Source: Ceratotherium simum simum (lineage: Eukaryota > Chordata > Mammalia > Perissodactyla > Rhinocerotidae). From it: a stretch of 64,000 bases of DNA. Below are positions 1 to 19,173 of this stretch, piece after piece. Position 1 is the stretch's first letter; every line of letters starts with the position of its first letter. A program made the position numbers and the translations under genes. The stretch lies in assembly GCF_000283155.1 (NCBI RefSeq), contig NW_004454179.1:9869220-9933219 (forward strand). The letters run 5' to 3'. Below the pieces are notes generated by a model. The model ran no database searches. It saw only the letters and a list, made by a program, of their open reading frames with translations, and was not told the DNA's origin.

Positions 1-309
1 AATTTGTTACAGTAGCAATAGAACAGTAATACCACAGGGAAACCGCACGTATAGATAAAGACACTGTGAAGATGTTTCCCTCATTCATTTTAAAATAAAA
101 ATGACTGGTGAAGAATGCTACCCCTGAATGGTGTTTTTAACTATGATAAATTACTCCCCAAAAGAGAAAGCATAAGACTCACAGTGTAGGGATGCAAAGC
201 ATAGACTGACTGTAAATCTAGGCGCATACATTAGTAGAGACTTAACTATGCTAGTATTTTTATTATGACAGAGTTTTTGTTACAGCTCTAGTTAAAAAGT
301 TGCACAGGC

Positions 310-1130
310 TTTTTTTGTTTTTTAAAAGCTTTATTAAGATCTAATTCAAATACCAAACAATTCACACAATTAAAGCATACAATTCAATAGTTGTATATTC
401 ACAGAGTTGTGCAACCACCACCACAATCTAATTTTAGAACAACTTCATCACCTGAAAAAGAAATCCTATACCTATTAGCAGTCATTCCCCATTTCCTTCC
501 AACTAACCCCTGGCAACCACTAATCTACTTTCTATCTCTATGGATTTGCCTATTCTGAACATTTCATATAAATGGAATCATACAGTATATAATCTTTTGT
601 GTCTGGCTTCCTTCATTCAGCATAATGTTTTCAAGGTTCACCCATGTTGTAGCATGTATCAGTACTTCATTCCTTTGTCTTGCTGAATAACGTTGCATAG
701 CATGGATATACCATTTTATTTATCTATTCATCAGGTGATGGACATTTGAGTTGTTTCCACTTTTTGGCTATTATGAATAATGCTGTTATGACCATTTGTG
801 TACAAGTTTTGTTTGGAGCTATTTTCATTTCACTTGGAACAGGAGTGGCATTGCTGAGTCAAATGGTAACTCTACGTTTAACCTTTTGAGGAACTGCCAG
901 TTTTGCAAAGTGGCTGTACCATTTTACACTCCCACCAGCAACGTATGAGGGTTCCAATTCCTTCACATTCTTGCCAACACCTGTTATAATTTCTTTTTGA
1001 TTACAGCCATCCTAATGGGTATGAAGTGGTATCTCATAGTGGTTTTGATTTGAATTACCCTAATGGCTAATAATGATCATGTTAATGAGCTTCTTTTCAT
1101 GTACCTATTGGCTACTGATATACGTTCTTC
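310..1130 (-). mobile_element. L1 LINE 3' end fragment, antisense
   Basis: The plus strand reads as the reverse complement of an old L1 3' region: GCATAATGTTTTCAAGGTTC, then GAATAATGCTGTTATGACC, then TGAAGTGGTATCTCATAGTG and TTTTGATTTGAATTACCCT. The 3' end faces left, next to a T-rich stretch. No usable reading frame remains. Confidence 0.8.
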
Positions 1131-1527
1131 AGAGAAATATGTATTCAGATCCTTAAAAGTTAAACAGGTTTTGAGTGGCTTGTTTCTATAACCTCTGTTT
1201 TTAGCGCATGGTTTTAGAGAACAACAGGTCTTTCTGGAATGTGTATATGGAGATACAACAGAAAAATCTGTATTACTTGTGGTTATATCTTAGGCCATGG
1301 GATTATGAGGGAAGGGCAAGTTGTTTTCTTTTTGCTCACCTATATTTTTTGAACTTTCAACAACACATATATTACTTCTGTGTAAAAAAAAAAAAGTTTT
1401 TATATATTATTTTAGGGATTATCCATGCCTTTTATCAGTGAAGATAATTCAGAGTTAATTCTACCACTTACGAAACACTGGTTTTCTCTTTTTCTCTGTA
1501 ATACATCCTTTAAAAATTCCACTTCTA

Positions 1528-1881
1528 GGGGCTGGCACCGTGGCTTAGCGGTTAAGTGCACACGCTCCGCTGCTGGCGGCCCAGGTTCGGATCCTGGGCG
1601 GGCACCGATGCACCGCTTCTCTGGCCATGCTGAGGCCGCGTCCCACATACAGCAACTAGAAGGATGTGCAGCTATGACATACAACTATCTANNNNNNNNN
1701 NNNNNNNNNNNNNNNNNNNNNNNNNNNNNNNNNNNNNNNNNNNNNNNNNNNNNNNNNNNNNNNNNNNNNNNNNNNNNNNNNNNNNNNNNNNATACAGCAA
1801 CTAGAAGGATGTGCAGCTATGACATACAACTATCTACTGGGGCTTTGGGGATAAAAATATAAATAAATAAAATTATAAAAA
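1528..1881 (+). mobile_element. ERE-type tRNA-derived SINE with a 100-N gap
   Basis: Starts GGGGCTGGCACCGTGGCTTA, with tRNA-like A and B boxes, and ends in an A-rich tail. Target-site duplications AAAAATTCCACTTCTA lie at 1512-1527 and 1882-1897. A run of 100 N sits at 1692-1791, and the 45 bases on either side of it are identical (see findings). Confidence 0.9.
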
Positions 1882-2291
1882 AAAAATTCCACTTCTAAAC
1901 TCAAAAAAAAAAAAAAAAAAAAATTGATACAAGTTCTTGATTCCCAAACTGAAATACTTCTGAAGTGATTATACTGAGTTTTCAAGACTATACACAGAGT
2001 ATTGTTTGACTTGATCAAAACAGGACTTACTGTGCTACCTTAAGTTATGATGATTAAAAAGTACTGTCACCTCAGACCCTCAACCGTTAAGGGGCTCTAT
2101 ATAGTCCAATCCCTTGTATTCCAAATTATGAAACAAATTCAGAGAAGTTGAATGATTTGAGAGTCACTAATTTCAGTGTCTGAGTAACTAAAAGGAACCA
2201 AGATGTTATACCGCTAAAATGAACATGAGAAGTTTACACAGAAGATGCAAGGTAAAGTCTTCAAAACGCCAAAAGGACAAAATGCTACTCA

Positions 2292-2411
<120 letters not shown>

Positions 2412-4305
2412 CTAGTAAACAGAAACTCAGTCATCATGACAGATCTAAGAGTTACTAAGAAATGCAAAGAAATAACAAGACACTTTGAATTGATCTTTGT
2501 CCCTAAAACGTGGATACAAACGTGGGTAGTAGGATTTAGCAGAGTGAATTCCATACTTAAGGCAATCAGAGAAATCTCAAACACATAAGGAGAACTGGGG
2601 TATTATGAATGCAGAAATAGGAACAGTTGCTGGAAGCCAGAGGTTAAAAGGTAAGGTAAGTCTTCCCCACTAATACCAAAAACAGGGTTTATTAAAATCT
2701 TTTTTGGAAAGTAAGCTCTCTCTCTGGAGCCCACAAACTGTGCTTCTATAATTTGCTCTGTTGTCCGCCTATAGTTCTGACAATGCAGACAAAGTCCATG
2801 TGGAAAGCAAAAATTAAAAGCTAACTTTCAGAGCCTCTGGGCTCCAAAGCATATTTGCTATGGAATACTCAAGGACTTCCTCACATAAGCATGCAATCCT
2901 TTATTTTGCTTCAGTAAAGGAAGGCGTGGTTTGTGGAAGGGCATAACCACACGCTTGTCACAAAGTCTGTAACATAAAGTTTGTCAAAAGTTAGGCCTGT
3001 TCCCAGAACATCCCCAGCTTCCATTAACAACAAATTGTGTGACCTCTCAGCCATAACATTACTTATGTACTCTATTCTAAGAGAACGTATTAGCTGGAAA
3101 TAAAGAAATTACCAAAGTTAATTTCCCACTAAGTAAAGCAAGAACTTCCTTTTGTCTTATGCTTGTCTCCTTCAGGTTTCTGCTTAAGGGCAGGGAATTG
3201 GCCTTGAGGTCAGTTGTAGTATTTTAGGGACTGGTGAACTATATGTTTTCTCTCCTACAAATATCTTGTATAGTTATTTATAAACTTTAATCAAAATCCT
3301 TTTTTAGCCCCCCCCCCCAAAATGAAGAGGCCTAATTCTTCTCATCCTTCCTTACAGAGCATCACATGTGTCTCTCCCTTCCATCATCACCTTAATAGTC
3401 CTCTGGATCTTCCCTTGCTTTGCTCTATCTTCTCTACGCTGTAACCAGCATTGCCCCTTTTGCTCTAGATGAAGAACCATGGGTTTGTGGAAGGAGAAGA
3501 GAGCACTGTCCCTCTTCCTTTCAACATCCTCCCTGACAATGTGTGGTATCTTCTTGGCCCTTTTGGTCATAGACACATTGTGCTGAAGTTGACAGAGAGT
3601 GGTCTACAAGGCCCTTCTGGATCATTGCTGATACTTCTACAACTATTAATTGATATTTGTCCCTAAACACATTCTTACATTTCCCTTCACTGAAGCTTAG
3701 CTGATGCGTTCTGCCCTCACATGCAACCTTTCAAGATCTTCACTAGGCTTATTTCCACCAATGTAGTATTTCACAACCCACAATAGCTGTCACTCATCAA
3801 CCGGGTGTACATCTTCTAGATTGCTTATAAAAATATTCAGATCAAAGGCAATGGTGAGCTCCAATGCATTCCAACTAAACTTTTCATATTAGAGAAGTAC
3901 CAAGTTTTCAACATCTCATTTCCCATCTTTACATCTTTAGATCTCTAGATCACTATCTTTGATCCCATAATGATTCCATAAAAAAAATATTCTGATCCAA
4001 AAAGCTATAATCTGGAGTGGAAGGGGCAAAATATAATTGCAGCACTGCTGCTAGCTATAAATCTTTCCACTGAAAATTAGTGAACAGTCAAAACATATTA
4101 AGAGGAAGCTTGACAGAGGGCACTTGAAGCAGAGAATATAATTTAAAGAACCATTCATTTATAATTAAGATTTTAGCAATCTCATCTGTGAATTGTGCTC
4201 TCTTAAAATCAACTTTTGCTTTGGTCAGTTGATATGACTTTAAGTATTCTGGAAAAAATTTCACAAAAGACTTCTACTGCAAGGTACTAAGAACTAAAAT
4301 ACTCA

Positions 4306-12090
<7,785 letters not shown>

Positions 12091-12240
12091 CACTCTCAAC
12101 AGCCTGGGTTGTGACGACCACCAAATACTAGGATTCCCGACCCGCGCTCCTAGGTAAACTGCGGCCGCGCTACAATAAGACGTCAGCGCACGCCAGCCAA
12201 TAAGAGTTCAGTTATCTACGGAGAGCGCCGAGGGACAGAA

Positions 12241-13489
12241 GCCTCTCTCAGGTTGCTTCGCCTCAAGGAGGAATCAAGGAAGGAGAGCAGTGGAGGGAAG
12301 AGGGGGAAATAACAAAAGGATTCCAATTATGATTTTTTATTTCGGAGCAATAGAAGAGCTGCTAGAAAGTTCCCGGTACAATGTTGGGCCCTAACCTAAC
12401 TATATCACTCTAGTGGGCAAGGCAGACTCCTCCACACATGCTTTTTCTAAGTTTTGAACCTATCAAAAAATTAAAAGAATAGTTGCTATCACCTGATTCA
12501 ATGAGTTCCAACATGCTGCCAGATTTACCCGTAAGCTCCTTCTCTCTCCTTCAAGGTGCACAAGCGCTTTTATTCTCACTGAATCATTTAAAAGTAAATC
12601 GCAGACTTCAGGAATACCTCAGCATGCATTTCCTAAGACTAAGGACATCCCCCTATATAAGCAAAGTACAACTAACAAACCTAAGAAAATTAACATTAAC
12701 TCAGTAATATCACCTAATACACATCCATATTTAAAGTTCTCCTTTTGTCCCCCAAAATTTATCTTATACTTGGGGTTTGTTTTCATTCAGGATCCAATCA
12801 AGTTTCACCCTGGCATTCTGGTCACTCTCTAGTTTGTTTTGATCTACAATAGTCCACCTCATTTTTGGTTTTGTTTTTCATGATATTGACTTTTTTGGAG
12901 AGTTCAGGCCAATTGGTAGGAGACAACAGTGTATAACGAAATGAAAACAAAGGAGAGAGTTCCTGACAACTGAGGGGGAGGGAGGACTCACTAAGGGCAG
13001 TCAAGTAATTAAAAATTAACTAAAATATAAATAATTTTAAGGAAGAACCACAAAGTTCTGGGTTTTTTCACAACTTCTGCAATGCTTTTTGGGGAAATAT
13101 TAAGTTCTTTGCCTCAATGATGCCCCTGCTTTGCTGGCACACTAAGAACAGGTGTTTTCTACTTTTTGATTAATACGGCACAGCCCAGGAGTGAAGATCA
13201 AGACTAAATCTTGAAGGAGAGTAGAGTTTTGCCAAACATGCAGGTAATAATTTCAGGAAGAAGAAACAACAGTAAGATATGAAAACTCATCAGTGGAATT
13301 CTGTATTGTTTTTACAACTTTCTTGCAAATCTAAATCTATTCAAAAATATAAAGTTTATGAAAAGAAAACCTATCCATGGGAATTTAAGTTAGCTCAAGA
13401 TAGCTGAACACAGTTTAAGTGTCAGAGTAACAGGAAATGAAATTGAAAAAAGGAAAAAAAATAGGGGTGAAGATGCATGCTACGAAGTC
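12241..13489. other. Intergenic stretch upstream of CWF19L1
   Basis: No exon or RNA gene recognised. Bases 13295-13365 (TTGTTTTTACAACTTTCTTG, then AAAATATAAAGTTT) look like the 3' end of an old L1. The rest is unassigned A+T-rich sequence. Confidence 0.5.
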
Positions 13490-15995
13490 TGGTTTTAGAA
13501 TACACTTTCTTCTCAAGTGCACATGGAACATTCTCCAGAACAGATCATAGGTTAGGCCACAAAACAAGTCTCAACAAATTCAAGAAGATAGAAATTATAT
13601 CAAGTATCTTTGCAACACAATGGTATGAAACTGGAATTCAATAACAGGAGGAAAATTAGAAAATTCACAAATATATGGAAACTAAACCACGCACTCCTGA
13701 GCAACCAATGGACCAAAGAAGAAATGAAAAGGAAAATCAAAAATTATTGAGACAAATGAAAATGGAAACACAACATACCAAAACTTATGGGATGCAGCAA
13801 AAGCAGTTCTAAGAGGAAAGTTTATAGCTATAAATGCCTATACTAAGAAAAAAGAAAGATCTCAAATAAACAACCTAACATTACACTAAAAGAACTAAAA
13901 AAAAAAAACTAGGCCCAAAGTTAGCAGAAGGCAAGAAATAATAAGATTAGCACAGAAATAAATGAAATAGAGAATGAGAAAACAATAGAAAAGATCAATG
14001 AAACTAAGAGTTGGTTTTTGGAAAAGAAAAACAAAATTAACAAAACTTTATTAGCTAGACTAACCAAGAAAAAAAGAGAGAGCTCTCATAAATAAAATTA
14101 TAAATGAAAGAAGAGTCATTATGCCTGATACCACAGAAATACAAAGGATCATAAGAGAGTACTATGAACAATTATATGCCAACAAATTGGACAACCTAGA
14201 AGAAACTGATAAATTCTTAGAAACATACAATCTACCAAGACTGAGTCATGAAGAAATAGAAAATCTGAACAGACCAATAATAAGTAAGGAGTTTGAATCA
14301 GTAATCAAAAACCTCCAACGTAGAAAAGCCTGGGACCAGATGGTTTTACTGGTTTATTCTACCAAACATTTACAGAAGAATTAATTCCAATTTTCCTCAA
14401 ACTCTTCCAAAAAATTAAGGAGGAGGGAACACTTCCAAACTCACTTTATGAGGCCAGCAATACCATGATACCAAAGCCAGATAAGGATACTACAAAAAAA
14501 GAAAACTACAGGCCAATATCTCTGATGAATATAGATGTAAAAATTCTCAACAAAATACTAGCAAACTGAATTCAACAGCACATTAAAAGGATCATACACC
14601 ATGATCATGTGAGATTTATCCTTAGGATGCAAGGATGCTTCAACATATGCAAATCAATAAATGTAATACACCACATTAATAGAATGAAAGATAAAAATTG
14701 TATGATCATCTCAATAAATGCAGAAAAAGCATTTGACAAAATTCAACATCCTTTCACGACAAAAGAACTCTCAACAAATTGTATATAGAAGGAATGTACC
14801 TCAACATAATAAAGGCCATATATGACAAGCCCACAACTAACATCATACTCAACAGTGAAAGGTTGAAAGCTTTTCCTCTAAGATCAGGAACAAGACAAGT
14901 GTGCCCATTCTCACAATGTATATTCAACATAGTACTGGAAGTCCTAGCCAGAGCAATTAGGTAAGAAAAAAAATAATGAAAGGCATCCAAATTGTAAAGG
15001 AAGAGGTAAAATTGTCTCTGTTTGCAGATGACATGTTCTTTTATATAGAAAATCCTAAAGACTCTACCAAGAAACAGTTAGAACTAATATATGTATTCAG
15101 TAAAGTTGCTGGATACAAAAATCAACATATAAAAATCAGTTGTGTTTCTATACACTAACAACGAACTATCTGAAAAAGAAATAATGAAAACAATCCTGTT
15201 TACAATAGCATCAAAAACAATAAAATACTTAGGAATAAACTTAACCAAAAAGGTGAAAGATCTGTACACCGAAAACTATAAGCTATTGATGAAAGAAATT
15301 GTAGAAGACACAAATGGAAAGACATCCCATGTTCAAGGACCAGAAGAATTAGTATTGTTAAAATGTCCATACTACCCAAAGCCATCTATAGATTCAATGC
15401 AATCTCTATCAAAATTCCAATGGCATTTTTCACAGAAATAGAAAAACAATCCTAAAATTCATATGGAACCACAAAAGACCCTGAATAGACAAAGCAATCT
15501 TGAGAAAGAAAAACAAAGCTGGAGGTATCACACTTCCTGATTTTAAACTATATTACAAAGTGATAGTAATCAAAACAGTGTGGTACTGACATAAAAACAG
15601 ATACATAGACCAATGGAACAGAATCTAGAGCCCAGAAATAAACCCATGATATACAGTCAGCTAATATTTGACAAGGAAGCCAAGAATACTCAATGGAGAA
15701 AGGATAGTCTTTTCAATAAATGGTATTGGGAAAACTGGATAGTCACATGCAAAAGAATGAAATTGGATCCCTATCTTATACCACTCATGAAAATTAACTC
15801 AAAATGGATTAAAGACTTAAATGTAATACCTGAAACTGTAAAACTCCTAGAAGAAAACAGGGAAAATGCTCCTTGACGTTGGTCTTGGCAATGATTTTTT
15901 GGATATGACACCAAAAGTACAAGCAACAAAAGCAAAAACATCAAATGGGACTACATCAAACTATAAAGCTGTACAGCAAAAGAAACAATCAACAA

Positions 15996-16235
15996 GCGGC
16001 CAGCCCAGTGACGCAAGCGGTTAAGTGCGCGCGCTCCACTGCGGCAGCCCGGGGTTTGCCAGTTTGGATCCCGAGCGTGCACGGACGCACTGCTTGGCAA
16101 GCCATGCTGTGGTGGTGTCCCATATAAAGTGGAGGAAGATGGACACGGATGTTAGCCCAGGGCCAGTCTTCCTCAGCAAAAAATGAGGATTGGCAGATGT
16201 CAGCACAGGGCTGATCTCCTCACAAAAAAAAAAAA
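15996..16235 (+). mobile_element. ERE-type SINE inside L1
   Basis: Starts GCGGCCAGCCCAGTGACGCA and has the GATGTTAGCCCAGGGCCAG 3' module. Near-perfect duplications AAAAGAAACAATCARCA flank it within L1 ORF2. Confidence 0.9.
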
Positions 16236-16687
16236 AAAAGAAACAATCAGCAAAATGGAAAGGCAACCTACAGAATGGAAGAAAATAGTTGCAAACCATC
16301 TATCTGATAAAGGGTTAATATCCAAAATATATAAGAAACTCAAACAACTCAATAGCAAAAAAGCAAACAATCCAATTTAAAAATGGGCAAAGGACCTGAA
16401 CAGATATTTTTCTAAAGACATACAATTGGCCAATAAGTACCTGAAAAGGTGCTCAACATCACTAATCATCAGGGAAATGAAAATCAAAACCACAATGAGT
16501 TATCACCTCACACCTGTTAGAATGGCTGTTATCAAAAAGACAAGAGATAACAAGTGCTGGCCAGGAGAAAAGGGAACCTTCGTTCGTGCACTGGGAATGT
16601 TCGTTGGTGGGAATGTAAGTTGGTACAGCCACTATGGAAAACAGTATGGAGATTCCTCAAAAAGTTAAAAATAGAATAACAATATGA

Positions 16688-16951
16688 GGGGGCCAGCCCG
16701 GTGGCATAGCGGTTAAGTGCGTGCACTCTGCTTCTGTGGCCCGAGGGTTCGCAGGTTCGGATCCTGGGCGCGTGCTGACGCACCACTTGTCAAGCCATGC
16801 TGTGGCAGCGTCCCATATAAAGTAGAGGAAGATGGGCATGCATGTTAGCCCAGGGCCAATCTTCCTTGGCAAAAAGAGGAGGATTGGCATTGGATGTTAG
16901 CTCAAGGCTGATCTTCCTCACAAAAAAAAGAAAAAAAATTAAAATAAAAAA
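16688..16951 (+). mobile_element. ERE-type SINE at the end of L1 ORF2
   Basis: Starts GGGGGCCAGCCCGGTGGCAT and carries two GATGTTAG modules. Duplications AGAATAACAATATGA at 16673-16687 and 16952-16966. Confidence 0.92.
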
Positions 16952-17639
16952 AGAATAACAATATGATCCAGAAATCCCACTCTGGGTGTATACCCAAAGG
17001 AAATGAAATCACTATCTCAAAGAGATATCTGCACCCCCATGTTCATTTCAGCATTATTCACAGTAGCCAACACACGGAAACAACCTAAGTGTCCACAGAT
17101 GGATGAATGGATAAAGAAAAGGTGGCCTATATATACAATGGAATATCATTCAGCCATAAAAAATACAGAAATCTTACCATCTACAACAACATGGATGAAC
17201 CTTACGGGCATTATGCTAAGTAGAATAAATCAGACAGAGAAAGACAAATACTATATGATCCCACTTATATGTGGAATCTGAAAAAGCTGAACTCATAGAA
17301 ACAGAGAGCGGATTGGTGGTTGCCAGGCGAAAATGGGGTGATGCAGGTCAAAGTATACAAACTTCAAGTCATAAGATGAATAAGCTCTGGGGATCTAACG
17401 TACGGTGTGGTGACTATAGTTAACAATACTGTATTGTATATGTGAAAGTTGCTAGGAGAATAGATCTTAAATGTTCTTACCACACACACACAAAAGATAA
17501 CTATGTGAGTTGATGGATGTGTTAACCAACCTTATTGTGGTAATTTCACAATATATATCAAATCATCACATTATATACCTTAAACTTATACAATGTTATA
17601 TGTCAATTATATTTCAATAAAGCTTGAAAAAAATAAAAT

Positions 17640-18690
17640 AAGAACTACACCCCCTCCCCACACATATACTCAGAAAAAGCTATGGTATTTTCAGCTCTAT
17701 CTTGGGAGAAACCTATATCCAAATGTAATTGGGGAGGTTGTCCACTATATATATATAAATATATCAATTTCAAAATGCTAGTTTCTGTGTCAGGATGTAT
17801 ATCTGGCCAAATATTTCAAATCTTGTATGAAAAACAGTTACAGAAAGTTTAATAAAGAACCAAAGGGAATTATATTAGAGTACTTCATCCTTAGAAACAC
17901 AAAAGTGAATTGAAATATTTCATTAAAATTTTGGTTTCTAAGTAAAAAAAAAGAGTCTGGCTTTTTCAAAGAGGCCATGAGAAGGCACTAAAGGATTCTA
18001 AGTAGGAGGAGTAATGTGGCCAGCTCACATTTTAGAAAGATTGCTCTGGCAGCGGTTTGGAGGTTAAGTTGGAGGGATGGGTAAGATGAGAAGAGACCAC
18101 AGCAATAGTCCAAAGGAGCAGAGGATAAACAATGGTGGTGTGGAACAGAGACAGTGGGAAATGACAAAAACAGAGTTAAGAACTCTTTTGGAGATGGAAT
18201 TGGGGACCTCAGGCACCTTCCTAGCTGTTAACACCCAACTCTGGATAAGGTTGCCTGTCTTCCAAACTAGACTGATCAGTTAGTATCCTCCATCCACTAA
18301 TATCTTTAGTCTGAAAGGAAGATGATCAGTTCCCCAGGAGCCACCCTGACTCTGCAGGCACAAGTAGGAAGATATTTTATAAAATGCTTATGAGTGGCAG
18401 CCTCACTTCCCCACCTAACACATACACACACATACATATCCTGTCTTTATCTTGACCACATTTCCAAAAGGGAGTACATATCAAAATGTCATCCATCCCC
18501 AGACATCTGACTCACACAGAGAAGAGACAGGAGGGGCCCATCAGATACACCAAGCTATCACACTTCTTTCTCTGTTTTTGCTCAGTCTAGAAGATTCCGC
18601 CTGAAATTAAGATTTTTTGTAATTTGCAATGTTATGGAAAAGTAAATTACTGACATTCACAAGGTGATAAACTGTAAAGAACAAGTCTGT
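17640..18690. other. Intergenic between L1 and BLOC1S2 3' end
   Basis: A+T-rich sequence with a short TA run near 17745. The part 17960-18250 has an old-repeat look (TTTAGAAAGATTGCTCTGGC). No gene is seen. Confidence 0.4.
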
Positions 18691-18703
18691 TTTGTTTTCC
18701 TTT

Positions 18704-18709
18704 TTTAAT
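18704..18709 (-). terminator. BLOC1S2: Candidate BLOC1S2 poly(A) signal (ATTAAA)
   Basis: ATTAAA on the minus strand, 433 bases past the BLOC1S2 stop. It is the first acceptable hexamer I find; no AATAAA precedes it. Longer 3' UTR forms cannot be excluded. Confidence 0.4.
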
Positions 18710-19141
18710 TTAGAATCTTGTTAGCAATACGTTAGTGTCATTAATAGAAAAAAACAACCATGTACAGAGTAACTCAAAATCCAGCCATTTAAGAAAATAA
18801 CGTAGTGATCAACTATGACCAGAGAAAATAGGTCCTCTCATTTGATTCTATTGGCAAGCCCAGGTTTATCCCAAACTTTGAGAGACTCTCTGTCCTGAAT
18901 GGATGATGAAGCATTCAAGTAAAATGTAAGGAGCTATAAGTGTGAGTTTCCAACGGATACTGCCTCAAAAAAGTTCAGGAGTAGCCATAGTCCTCCAGTT
19001 TACTCCAATGTGGTGATGTTTCTGGGACGACGAGCATAGTTTCCTTTTGAGGAGTTTTGACAATTCATCAACCTCAGGATTCAGGTCTTATAAAACATTC
19101 TTCCACATTAAAAAAAACTTGGTCCCACAGGAATCAATTTT

Positions 19142-19173
19142 TCATCGCTTCTCCAGCTTCTTATACTTGGCTT
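19142..19173 (-). CDS. BLOC1S2: BLOC1S2 coding exon 5 and stop
   Basis: 32 nt, [10 protein letters not shown] and TGA (19142-19144). The acceptor is CTGCAG, next to a G run on the plus strand (C run on the transcript). The 3' UTR follows leftward. Confidence 0.95.

Larger units (their letters stand above)
13490..17635 (+). mobile_element. 5'-truncated L1 LINE with broken ORF2 and 3' end
   Basis: Begins inside ORF2 (ACTTTCTTCTCAAGTGCACA) and runs to a 3' end with CAATAAAGCTTG. ORF2 protein remnants are clear: [17 protein letters not shown] sequence near 14720, [20 protein letters not shown] near 14900 and the reverse transcriptase box [14 protein letters not shown] near 15010. The frame is broken many times, so this is a dead copy. 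Two ERE SINEs interrupt it. ORF1 and the 5' UTR are missing. Confidence 0.92.

Noticed and set aside
1425..1862. 145-codon open frame across the N run
   Set aside because: It reads through the gap and a SINE, so the frame is meaningless.
3309..3318. Ten-base C run as a structured element
   Set aside because: A single homopolymer without further G/C tracts; no quadruplex or regulatory pattern.
13490..17635. Active L1 with coding ORF2
   Set aside because: Many frame breaks, no 5' end and two nested SINEs; a dead copy.
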